From the NCBI GenBank assembly GCA_002316315.1, contig DCDG01000001.1, positions 1 to 7,254 on the forward strand: a stretch of DNA of 7,254 nt. The letters run 5' to 3'. Positions 1 through 5,971 of this stretch are shown piece by piece. The position numbers and the translations under genes were made by a program. The notes below the pieces were generated by a model, which worked only from the letters and a program-made list of their open reading frames with translations, had not been told where the DNA came from and did not search any database. Source of the DNA: Candidatus Aminicenantes bacterium UBA1061. GTDB lineage: Bacteria; Acidobacteriota; Aminicenantia; Aminicenantales; Saccharicenantaceae. Position 1 is the stretch's first letter, and the number at the start of each line of letters is the position of its first letter.

Positions 1-546
1 GGCTACTGGGACTATGATGGCGGCGGGCTGGGCGATATGGGCATGCACTATATGGACCCGGTTCAATATCTTCTGGAAAAGGACAACACCAGCCCGGTGG
101 AAATCGAAGTTGACGCCCCGCAGCAGCACCCGGATGCCTGCGGCCGCTGGCGGAAAATTGTCCTGCGCTATGCTGACGGCTGCGAAATTATTCTGGATGG
201 AGAAAACCAGAGACGGGATGTGCCGTTTATTGCGGGACCGGAAGGCGAGCTTTTCCCTAGACTCAGGAGTAATATTCCGGGCCTGACCGAAAAACTTAAA
301 AACCTGCCGGACCCCGAGCCGCAGCTCACTGATTTTCATCAGGCGGTGAGAGAGCGCCGCAGGTTCGCCCTGAACGAAGAGAATGGCCACAGGTCGTGCA
401 CCCTGGTTAACCTGGCCAAAATAGCCGTGAGACTCGGCCGCAACCTGCGCTTTGATCCTGAAAAACAAATTTTTATAGGCGACGAAGAAGCCAACCGGCT
501 AATAGCTGAACCGATGAGAGCCCCGTGGAATCTGCTTATGGCCTGA
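1..546 (+). CDS. Gfo/Idh/MocA family oxidoreductase, C-terminal part (5' end outside window)
   Basis: The frame is open from the first base and ends at TGA 544-546, so 181 C-terminal residues are visible. The N-terminal Rossmann NAD(P)-binding domain lies upstream of the window. The visible part begins with the end of the conserved segment of the family's alpha/beta C-terminal domain (GGGLGDMGMHYMDPVQYLL, residues 7-25 of the fragment), containing the His-Tyr-x-Asp area typical of this subgroup. It ends with the familiar tail in which EEANRLI is followed by RAPW. Family members are soluble or Tat-exported NAD(P)-dependent sugar or inositol dehydrogenases; some oxidise or reduce C3 of glycosides. 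The downstream DUF1080 gene on the same strand, 127 bp away, is consistent with a 3-keto-sugar role, but the substrate cannot be read from this fragment. The family call is firm; the pathway is inferred. Confidence 0.88.
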   Translation, partial: GYWDYDGGGLGDMGMHYMDPVQYLLEKDNTSPVEIEVDAPQQHPDACGRWRKIVLRYADGCEIILDGENQRRDVPFIAGPEGELFPRLRSNIPGLTEKLKNLPDPEPQLTDFHQAVRERRRFALNEENGHRSCTLVNLAKIAVRLGRNLRFDPEKQIFIGDEEANRLIAEPMRAPWNLLMA

Positions 547-557
547 GGAGAACCGGG

Positions 558-635
558 ATGAGCAAAGTAATCGGAACGGGCAAGAGATCAAGCCGGCCAG
601 TAGAGGTGAGCCTTTCGATTTTTGATTTAATTTAA
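558..635 (+). CDS. possible 25-aa small ORF in the intergenic region
   Basis: An ATG at 558 is preceded by GAGGAG (545-550) with a 7-nt spacer, a good Shine-Dalgarno that overlaps the stop of the oxidoreductase gene. The frame runs 25 codons to TAA 633-635 and starts MSKVIGTGKRSSRPVEV. I do not recognise the peptide. It has no membrane segment and is rich in Ser, Lys and Arg. It could be a leader-like peptide translated by re-initiation after the oxidoreductase, a degraded gene end, or chance. The only support is the ribosome-binding site and its position. Confidence 0.2.
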   Translation: MSKVIGTGKRSSRPVEVSLSIFDLI

Positions 636-673
636 AGAGGGGAAACATAGCAAAGCGAAAAAGCAAGGTTAAA

Positions 674-3610
674 ATGAAAAAAACAGGAAGCTTCGAAGAA
701 AAACAAGGAGGGAACTGGTTGCCTGGATTAATCGCCAGAACAGAGAATTTTCTTAAAAGGAAAGAAACAGATGCGGGCAGGGTCATCTTAATTCTATTTT
801 TACTCTGGGCAGCAGTGATTCCAAATGCGCTTTCTGGTCTGACCATCACCAGCGATCAGGCGAAAGATAATCAAAAGGTTGCTGCAGCCAAACAACCATC
901 AGCCCTGGATGAAGAAAAAATAGCCGCCTGGCTCAGGCAGCTTCCGGCTTCTGATCAGTCTCAGGCCGCTAAAATTTTTGGTGAAATGCTTCAGTCCATA
1001 GAATCTGGGGTTTCAGTGGTGAGCGAACTCGCCGGCCGACTTCAACCACCGGGTAAAGGCGATGATACTCTGGTCCGGTATGCCCTGGATGGAGTGGTTC
1101 AAACCGCCGCTAAAAATGCTTCGGCCGGTCTCAAGGGCAAAATAACCAGCGAGATTCTTGCCGCGGTGGCCAGTCAGCCCGAAACTCAACTTAAAACTTT
1201 TCTCCTGAATGAAGCCGGCTACCTGATTGAGCCTGGCCAGATTAAGCTGGTCGAACCTTATCTACTGGTTCCAGAACTTGCTGATGAAACGGTCAGAACG
1301 CTTTTAAAGATCATGAGCCCCGAGGTGGAGAAAGCCCTGCTTAAAGCCTGGCCGCGGGCACCACTTTCTGCCAGGCTGTCACTCCTTCAGGGACTGGGCG
1401 AGTTAAGAAGCAAAAAGGCCGTCCCGTTGATCAAACCGCTGGCGGTGGCCGGAGATCCGAAAGTCAGACTGATGGCTCTCTCTGCCCTGGCTGAGATAGC
1501 TGATCCGGCCACTGAGGCGCTATTCTCGCAGCTACCGGCACTTTCTACTGAAGAGGAGAAAAAGCAAACCATAGGTCTTTATCTGCGCTTCGCCAGAAGA
1601 TTGTCTCAAGATGGACAGAAAGACAGGGCTTTAGCCATTGCCCGCCAGGCTTGCCAGGTTCTCACCGGCGAAGAAGAGGTAGCGCCAAGAAGCGAGGCAC
1701 TAGAGCTTGTCGCCGAAATTCTTCAGGAAAAATCCCTGCCCGATATTATGCAGGCAGCAGCCGATGAGAATAAAGAGTATCGAGCGACAGCTCTGCGTCT
1801 GGCCAGAAAGTTTGATCGCCCGGAGCTGACTCCTGACTGGCTCAAAGTGCTAAAAGAGGCAGAGAGTGCAGCTGGCGGGGCCGGCGCCACTGCTGACCTC
1901 ATTGACTTTCTGGGTGAAAGACCGGACAGAACCGTTCTGCCTGAGGTCACCAGGTTTCTTGGGAGTCAGGACGAGAGTGTTAGGCTGTCCGCCATCAGGG
2001 CTTCATTTCATCTGGGCGGAAAAGAAATTCTCGGCCAACTCTGGCCTCTGCTGGCTAAATCGCCGGCCGAGGGCCAGCTTATTCTTGACCTCCTGGCGAC
2101 CCTAAAGCCTGAAGATTATATGGACCAGCTTATAAAAATTTATCCTGATCTCCCGGAGGCATCAAAAACTGTCGTCCTGAACGCGGTCAGGGATAAAATG
2201 ACGCCGGGCTGGAAGGAAATTATTTTAAGAAAAATTGATTCGCCCTCAGCTGATCTTTCCCGGGCAGCGGCCGGCTGTCTAGCCTCAGTCTGCGCTGAAG
2301 GCGATCTCCCCTGGCTTCTCGAAAAATATGCCTTGCTCGAAGATGCGGCGGTGGCAGCTGGCTGTCAGGCAGCCATTAAGTCGGCTTTGGGCGATGTAAA
2401 GGATGAGGGAAAACGTCAGCAGTATTTACTCGCTTCGATAAATAAATCGAAGGGCAAAGCCAGGGCCAGTTTAATCCGCTTGCTGCCTCTGGCCGGCGGT
2501 CAGGAAAGCTTAAAAAGTGTTCTGACTTTTATGTCAGATAAAGACCCAGAGATAAAAGCGGCGGCGATTTATGCTTTAACCAGCTGGCCTGGATTTGAGG
2601 CGGCACCTCTGCTAATAAACCTGCTTTCTTCAACTCAGGATAGAAAAGTCCGGTATTTAGCCTGCCAGGGGCTGGTGAGACTGGTTAAAGAATCCGGGGC
2701 AAGTGCTTCCGAAAAATTTGAAATCCTGGAACAGATGAAACCTCTGGTTTCTTATCCGGACGAAAGGGGCCTGCTCCTGACCGGCTGGGCCAGCCGGCGT
2801 GAGGTAAAAGCTCTCGAAGAGATAGCCGGGTTTTTTGATGATGAGTCATTAAAGGAGAGAGCTGCCCTCTCCGCCTGCCGGTTAGCCAGACCGCAGGCTG
2901 GAGAAGAAGGACTTAAAGGCTGGACAACTATCTGGATCCTCAAAAAGGCTTTGCTTTTACTTGATGACGAACTTGAAATTCAGGAGACAGAAAATTATCT
3001 TGATAATCTCCTTCGGCAGGAAGGGTTTGAGCCCCTCTTTAACCGGAAAGACCTCTATGGCTGGAAGGGTCTGGTCGGTGATCCGGTGAAGCGGGCTGGG
3101 ATGAGCCAGGAAGAGCTGGCCGCCGCTCAGAAAAAAGCGGATGAAATTATGCGTCAGCACTGGCAGGTAATCGATGGTGTTCTGGTCTTTGATGGCCGGG
3201 GCGAGAGCCTTTGCACGGCAAAGGATTTCTGCGATTTTGAACTTTTCGTTGATTGGAAAATAGAAAAGGGTGGCGACAGTGGCATTTATTTAAGGGGTTC
3301 ACCGCAGGTTCAGATCTGGGATCCGGCCCAGTGGCCAGAAGGCTCGGGTGGGCTTTACAACAACCAGAAAAATCCCAGCAAACCACTTAAGTGTGCTGAC
3401 CGTCCGGTAGGGAGCTGGAATACCTTTTACCTCAAAATGGTAGGTGAAAGAGTCACTGTTTATCTTAATGGCGAACTGGTCGTGGATAACGTGGCCATGG
3501 AAAACTACTGGGAGCGGGACAAACCGATTTATCCCTGTGGGCAGATTGAGCTTCAGGCCCACAGTACCCCCCTTTATTTTAAGAATATTTACCTGAGGGA
3601 ACTTAAATAG
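674..3610 (+). CDS. secreted HEAT-repeat protein with C-terminal DUF1080 (3-keto-disaccharide hydrolase family) domain
   Basis: The 978-residue product has three parts. Residues about 37-57 form a hydrophobic signal or anchor segment (VILILFLLWAAVIPNALSG) with a plausible signal peptidase site near ALS/G, pointing to periplasmic or surface location. Residues about 70-770 are helical and Ala/Leu-rich with HEAT-like repeats, clearest near 225-285, 505-575 and 600-675. Residues about 785-976 are a DUF1080 domain: it opens with FEPLFNRKDLYGWKG and includes VIDGVLVFDGRGESL, GGDSGIYLRG.PQVQIWDP, GSGGLYNN, VGSWNTF, VTVYLNGELVVDN and a PIYPCGQIELQAH ending. DUF1080 proteins of Bacteroides hydrolyse 3-keto disaccharides; HEAT solenoids usually mediate protein contacts. 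The partner is probably the upstream oxidoreductase. The start is uncertain: ATG 674 has only AAGG (665-668), whereas in-frame TTG 719 has AAGGAGGG (705-712), and in-frame ATA 647 follows GAGGGG (637-642). The domain call is firm; substrate and repeat function are inferred. Confidence 0.9.
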   Translation: MKKTGSFEEKQGGNWLPGLIARTENFLKRKETDAGRVILILFLLWAAVIPNALSGLTITSDQAKDNQKVAAAKQPSALDEEKIAAWLRQLPASDQSQAAKIFGEMLQSIESGVSVVSELAGRLQPPGKGDDTLVRYALDGVVQTAAKNASAGLKGKITSEILAAVASQPETQLKTFLLNEAGYLIEPGQIKLVEPYLLVPELADETVRTLLKIMSPEVEKALLKAWPRAPLSARLSLLQGLGELRSKKAVPLIKPLAVAGDPKVRLMALSALAEIADPATEALFSQLPALSTEEEKKQTIGLYLRFARRLSQDGQKDRALAIARQACQVLTGEEEVAPRSEALELVAEILQEKSLPDIMQAAADENKEYRATALRLARKFDRPELTPDWLKVLKEAESAAGGAGATADLIDFLGERPDRTVLPEVTRFLGSQDESVRLSAIRASFHLGGKEILGQLWPLLAKSPAEGQLILDLLATLKPEDYMDQLIKIYPDLPEASKTVVLNAVRDKMTPGWKEIILRKIDSPSADLSRAAAGCLASVCAEGDLPWLLEKYALLEDAAVAAGCQAAIKSALGDVKDEGKRQQYLLASINKSKGKARASLIRLLPLAGGQESLKSVLTFMSDKDPEIKAAAIYALTSWPGFEAAPLLINLLSSTQDRKVRYLACQGLVRLVKESGASASEKFEILEQMKPLVSYPDERGLLLTGWASRREVKALEEIAGFFDDESLKERAALSACRLARPQAGEEGLKGWTTIWILKKALLLLDDELEIQETENYLDNLLRQEGFEPLFNRKDLYGWKGLVGDPVKRAGMSQEELAAAQKKADEIMRQHWQVIDGVLVFDGRGESLCTAKDFCDFELFVDWKIEKGGDSGIYLRGSPQVQIWDPAQWPEGSGGLYNNQKNPSKPLKCADRPVGSWNTFYLKMVGERVTVYLNGELVVDNVAMENYWERDKPIYPCGQIELQAHSTPLYFKNIYLRELK
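705..721 (+). promoter_or_regulatory. strong Shine-Dalgarno before in-frame TTG, alternative start of the HEAT/DUF1080 gene
   Basis: AAGGAGGG at 705-712 is followed by a 6-nt spacer and TTG 719-721, codon 16 of the annotated frame. This is the best ribosome-binding site near the 5' end of the gene. Starting here would shorten the unusually long hydrophilic stretch before the signal segment by 15 residues, to about 21. Codons 11-13 of the longer frame (Gln-Gly-Gly) could also produce this sequence by chance. Confidence 0.4.
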
Positions 3611-3660
3611 CAGCAGATCAGTTGAATCAGTCAGGAAAAAAGATTAGGATCACGATCGGA

Positions 3661-3750
3661 ATGGTAAAGTATCGTTTCGAACAAATAGACAGAGCTGTTG
3701 CGTACACCTATAAACAGCTTTTGGAAAAATTAAAGCTGGGGGGGTTATAA
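3661..3750 (+). CDS. small hypothetical ORF (29 aa from ATG; frame open further upstream)
   Basis: From ATG 3661 the frame reads MVKYRFEQIDRAVAYTYKQ and continues with a Leu/Lys-rich helix to TAA 3748-3750. The composition resembles a real protein: basic and amphipathic, with a heptad-like Leu pattern at the end. The frame is open upstream to a stop at 3604, so a longer form from TTG 3622 (42 aa, adding a KKIRITIG segment) is possible. AGGAT at 3646-3650 sits 10 nt before the ATG. The stop is one base from the ATG of the next ORF, so the two are probably translated together. I do not recognise the family. The start is uncertain and the gene could be the end of a decayed larger one. Confidence 0.45.
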   Translation: MVKYRFEQIDRAVAYTYKQLLEKLKLGGL

Positions 3751-3751
3751 G

Positions 3752-3997
3752 ATGAAGAAAAAATTATTTTTATTTGTAACACCTGATGGCGTCACTTTTT
3801 CTTCGGCTGAGCTATATGCGCCAGATGTTGATAATTACCAGGTTCTTGGCTATGGCGAAGGGTCGGATGAGGACGAAGCCTTTAAGGATTTCCTGGCCGA
3901 AAATCAGTGGGTTATTAAGACAGGATTTCAGGAAGCTATTTGTGTTGAAATAAAGCAGAGAATTTACAAGGGGAGAGTATTCAGCTTAAAAGACTGA
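3752..3997 (+). CDS. small conserved-looking hypothetical protein, 81 aa
   Basis: The 81-residue product is acidic, with no membrane segment or signal peptide. It begins MKKKLFLFVTPDGVTFSS, a hydrophobic strand followed by a turn. Residues 24-39 (PDVDNYQVLGYGEGSD) and 40-52 (EDEAFKDFLAENQ) suggest a strand followed by an acidic helix. A Cys at residue 64 lies in a further strand (AICVEIKQ). This alternation looks like a small alpha/beta fold. The G run at 3738-3744, 7 nt before the ATG, can act as Shine-Dalgarno. It follows the 29-aa ORF by one base. No known domain is recognised; a two-gene small-protein operon is a fair description, but function is unknown. Confidence 0.7.
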   Translation: MKKKLFLFVTPDGVTFSSAELYAPDVDNYQVLGYGEGSDEDEAFKDFLAENQWVIKTGFQEAICVEIKQRIYKGRVFSLKD

Positions 3998-4011
3998 AAA
4001 TCCTGGCCAAC

Positions 4012-4045
4012 CGATATTCTCTATATCGATAATTTTATCTTTTTT
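4012..4045 (+). terminator. possible weak Rho-independent terminator after the small-ORF pair
   Basis: A perfect 6-bp inverted repeat CGATAT (4012-4017) / ATATCG (4023-4028) with a 5-nt loop lies 14 bp after the stop of the 81-aa ORF. It is followed by an AT-rich stretch ending in a T run near 4039-4045. The stem is short and AT-rich, so termination would be inefficient; position is the main support. Confidence 0.3.
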
Positions 4046-4073
4046 CTGTAAGATTGCTGCTATCTTTCGGATC

Positions 4074-4109
4074 TTATTGATAATAAACTAAATCGACTGG
4101 CCCGGCCCA
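4074..4109 (+). repeat. decayed third copy of the 65-bp palindromic repeat
   Basis: TTATTGATAATAAAC at 4074-4088 is identical to the core of the two intact repeats at 5837-5901 and 6727-6791. The following bases, ATCGACTGGCCCGGCCCA (4092-4109), match their right arm apart from a few substitutions and single-base gaps. The GC-rich left arm is not recognisable here, so the copy no longer forms the long stem. It lies just upstream of the ppa promoter. Confidence 0.7.
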
Positions 4110-4120
4110 CCTAAAAAATA

Positions 4121-4129
4121 TGATATAAT
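4121..4129 (+). promoter_or_regulatory. extended -10 promoter for ppa
   Basis: TGATATAAT (4121-4129) is a perfect TATAAT hexamer with the TGn extension, about 54 bp before the ppa start. The -35 position 17 bp upstream (4101-4106) is GC-rich and unlike TTGACA, as is tolerated in extended -10 promoters. Transcription would start near 4136. Confidence 0.5.
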
Positions 4130-4182
4130 TCGGCTGGCCATAAAAGACGGAAACCGCTCTAAAGGCAAGTGAGGAGGCCAAA

Positions 4183-4728
4183 ATGCATCCGTGGCATGAT
4201 GTCTATGTAGACGACACCCTGATTAAGCATGCTTTTCCGGTCGTCATTGAAGTTCCCATGGGCAGCAAAAACAAATACGAGCTGGATAAAGAATCTGGCT
4301 TTTTGCGGCTTGACCGGGTGCTCTACAGCGCGGTTTATTACCCGGCCAATTATGGTTTTATCCCGCGTTCTTTCTGCGATGATTCCGACCCGCTGGATGC
4401 CCTGGTGCTAATGCAAGAGCCAGTTCATCCCTTAACCGTAGTTCAGGCCCGGGCTATTGGAGCCATGAGGATGCGTGATGAAAAAGGACTCGATGATAAG
4501 ATAATCGCCGTGGCAGTCGATGATCCGGCCTTTGCTGATTATACCCACCATCATCAGCTTCCACAACACACGATGAAAGAAATAAGGCGTTTCTTTGAGG
4601 ATTATAAAGCGCTGGAAAATAAGCAGGTCATCGTCGAGGATTTCATGGGACCGGAAGAAGCGATCCAAATCATTAAGGAAGCTCTGGAGTTATACCGGCA
4701 GCTGCGGCGCGGTGAGGTCAGCCGGTAA
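4183..4728 (+). CDS. ppa: inorganic pyrophosphatase (family I, soluble)
   Basis: This cytoplasmic enzyme hydrolyses pyrophosphate to two phosphates, pulling biosynthetic reactions forward. At 181 aa it is the normal length for bacterial family I enzymes. The metal- and substrate-binding residues known from the E. coli enzyme are all identifiable: Glu23, Lys31, Glu33, Arg45, Tyr53, Tyr57, the signature DDSDPLDAL with Asp67, Asp69 and Asp72, then Asp99, Asp104, Lys106, and Tyr141-Lys142. The start is supported by GAGGAGG (4171-4177) 5 nt upstream of ATG 4183. The gene has its own extended -10 promoter. It converges on cysQ, whose reaction also releases phosphate, but nothing in the sequence shows joint regulation. 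Confidence 0.97.
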   Translation: MHPWHDVYVDDTLIKHAFPVVIEVPMGSKNKYELDKESGFLRLDRVLYSAVYYPANYGFIPRSFCDDSDPLDALVLMQEPVHPLTVVQARAIGAMRMRDEKGLDDKIIAVAVDDPAFADYTHHHQLPQHTMKEIRRFFEDYKALENKQVIVEDFMGPEEAIQIIKEALELYRQLRRGEVSR

Positions 4729-4765
4729 AGACGACAAAGCAGTCGACTGAGCCTCAAATTTTTTT
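4713..4765 (+). terminator. probable Rho-independent terminator overlapping the ppa 3' end
   Basis: TGAGGTCAG (4713-4721, inside the last ppa codons) pairs with CTGA-g-CCTCA (4747-4756) with one bulged base. The loop contains a second small hairpin, CGAC (4732-4735) / GTCG (4742-4745). Seven T follow at 4759-4765. The stem therefore uses coding bases of ppa. The large composite loop lowers certainty. Confidence 0.4.
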
Positions 4766-4853
4766 AAATATAAATATTGACAGTGTCTTTGTCGCCTTTA
4801 AAGCCAAATACCTCAATCTTTTTTCCTGACAATCTCTTATCTCAACTGGCTTC

Positions 4854-5708
4854 TCAGCCTTTGTTCCTCAAAGCACCGGTAGCTAAGAATGGCGGGTTGA
4901 CTAAGGATTCTTTGTTATAGCGGAGGGGCTGGCGGCTCGAAAATTCCACCACCTGACCACCAGCTTCTTCCAGAATAGCCTGCCCGGCGGCTGTATCCCA
5001 CTCCATGGTGCGTCCGAGGCGCGGATAAAGATGTCCGAGACCTTCAGCCAGCATCATAAATTTTAACGAGGAACCGCGGCTTTCAAGCCTGGGCTGATTC
5101 AGGCTTTCTATGAACTTTCTGGTTTCGCTGTCAAAATGGGAACGCGAGGCCAGGACGGTCAGGCCCGGGTCGTCGATGGAGAATTGAGCTGCTCTAAGTT
5201 GTAATTTATTATCTTGTTTGACTTGCTGAATTTGCCTTTCGCCCTGACTGCCGTCCTGCTTCTCTCCAATTTCGATCTTATAGGCACCTCTACCTTTAAC
5301 CGCAAAATAAAACCAGCCTTTGACCGGCACAGAAATAAACCCCGCCACCGGCTTCCCCTGCTGGATCAGAGCCAGGTTAACCGTGAACTCCCCATTTTGC
5401 TTGAGAAACTCTTTTGTCCCATCGAGAGGATCAAGCAGCCAGTAGTATTCATATTTACGCCGGATATCATATGGAATTTCGCGGTTTTCCTCAGAGATGA
5501 TGGGGATCTCCGGAAAGAGCTTTTTCAGCCCTTCATTAATGACAGAATTAGACAGCCGGTCGGCCTCAGTTAGTGGCGTGCGGTCTTCCTTCAGGCTAAC
5601 TTTCCAATCAGCTTGCTGCCGAAAATAAATCTTGATAATCTCCTCGCCGGCCAGGCGGATTAAATCCAGAATTTCTTGCACTTCATTTTCATTCAGAATT
5701 ATTGGCAT
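4854..5708 (-). CDS. cysQ: 3'(2'),5'-bisphosphate nucleotidase CysQ (inositol monophosphatase superfamily)
   Basis: The enzyme dephosphorylates 3'-phosphoadenosine 5'-phosphate (PAP) to AMP, clearing the by-product of sulfate assimilation and sulfotransfer. The Mg2+-dependent, Li+-sensitive phosphatase motifs are present: DRTPLTEAD (residues 42-50), SEE at 72-74, DPLDGTKEF at 93-101 and EWDTAAG at 236-242. DGTKEF with WDTAAG favours CysQ over inositol monophosphatase or fructose bisphosphatase. At 284 aa it is longer than E. coli CysQ (about 246). The excess includes a Gln/Lys-rich insert near residues 148-170 before the LASRSH segment. ATG 5708 has no recognisable Shine-Dalgarno, and a -10-like TATGAT lies 11 nt upstream, so the message may be nearly leaderless. 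No other sulfur genes are in the window. Confidence 0.9.
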   Translation of the reverse strand: MPIILNENEVQEILDLIRLAGEEIIKIYFRQQADWKVSLKEDRTPLTEADRLSNSVINEGLKKLFPEIPIISEENREIPYDIRRKYEYYWLLDPLDGTKEFLKQNGEFTVNLALIQQGKPVAGFISVPVKGWFYFAVKGRGAYKIEIGEKQDGSQGERQIQQVKQDNKLQLRAAQFSIDDPGLTVLASRSHFDSETRKFIESLNQPRLESRGSSLKFMMLAEGLGHLYPRLGRTMEWDTAAGQAILEEAGGQVVEFSSRQPLRYNKESLVNPPFLATGALRNKG

Positions 5709-5719
5709 AAATAATATTT

Positions 5720-5725
5720 ATCATA
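5720..5725 (-). promoter_or_regulatory. -10-like element for cysQ, very close to the start codon
   Basis: On the minus strand TATGAT (5725 down to 5720) lies 11 nt before ATG 5708, which would put the transcription start about 4-5 nt before the start codon. No convincing -35 hexamer is seen. The region is AT-rich, so chance is a real alternative. Confidence 0.25.
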
Positions 5726-5754
5726 TTTTGATAGAGAACAGAACCTGCTTAAGG

Positions 5755-5826
5755 ACCCAGGAGCTTTATAATTTCGCTGTCTGGGTAGCCCAGAGCCCCC
5801 CGAAGGTCAAAGATGAAACCGTCATG
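5755..5826 (+). pseudogene. remnant of a second doc toxin gene (codons 102-125 only)
   Basis: These 72 bp align without gaps to 6611-6682 in the intact doc gene, with 63 of 72 bases identical by my count. In the doc frame they encode TQELYNFAVWVAQSPP, then KVKDETVM where the intact gene has RLKDETVM. Seven of nine differences are silent and the other two are conservative (Arg to Lys, Leu to Val). The start, Fic motif and last 12 residues are absent. After the fragment come a tandem TGTAATG duplication (5827-5840) and repeat A. The pattern suggests it came from a different, once-functional doc gene and is not a recent copy of its neighbour. Confidence 0.85.
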
Positions 5827-5840
5827 TGTAATGTGTAATG
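5827..5840 (+). repeat. tandem 7-bp duplication at the remnant/repeat junction
   Basis: TGTAATG occurs twice in direct succession (5827-5833 and 5834-5840) exactly where the doc remnant meets repeat A. It corresponds to a single TGTAATG at the end of the intact doc gene, so it probably marks the breakpoint of the deletion that removed the toxin's last codons. Confidence 0.6.
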
Positions 5841-5901
5841 GGGTCGGGCCTCAGGATGTTATTGATAATAAACAACTTCGGCTGGCCCGACCCCATTTAA
5901 A
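5837..5901 (+). repeat. palindromic repeat, copy A (65 bp)
   Basis: Identical to 6727-6791 except for one base (T5877 versus G6767). The outer arms are AATGGGGTCGGGCC (5837-5850) and GGCCCGACCCCATT (5884-5897), a perfect 14-bp inverted repeat. The 33-bp centre includes a smaller hairpin, TTATT-GAT-AATAA. No open frame spans it. The size, GC-rich stem and dispersed copies resemble REP or MITE-like elements that are moved in trans. No transposase is present in the window. Confidence 0.9.
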
Positions 5902-5942
5902 CATTTCATGTTTAGAGCAAATGTCGAATGTCGCCTGCCAGC

Positions 5943-5971
5943 TTGACAGAAGTCTTAACCTATGTTAATCT
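5943..5971 (+). promoter_or_regulatory. candidate promoter of the HTH-doc operon
   Basis: A perfect -35 TTGACA (5943-5948) is followed after 17 bp by TAATCT (5966-5971), a weak -10 that keeps the conserved first, second and last bases. Operator 1 lies inside the spacer and overlaps the -10, as expected for an autorepressed promoter. The transcript would have a leader of about 70 nt carrying operators 2 and 3. Confidence 0.45.

Noticed and set aside
1723..3562. Several minus-strand ORFs of 60-90 aa inside the HEAT/DUF1080 gene
   Set aside because: They are shadows of a strongly supported coding frame and show no recognisable protein features.
4732..4794. CGACAAAG (4732-4739) / CTTTGTCG (4787-4794) inverted repeat as the ppa terminator
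   Set aside because: The loop is 47 nt with no T run after the right arm; the 4713-4765 hairpin fits better.
5632..5838. Plus-strand ORF of 68 aa ending in a Doc-like segment
   Set aside because: Its first half is antisense to cysQ, and only the last part is real doc sequence. It is an accidental fusion, annotated here as a pseudogene remnant.
5920..5933. Tandem AATGTCG duplication
   Set aside because: Two 7-bp copies with no relation to the operators or repeats; probably simple slippage.
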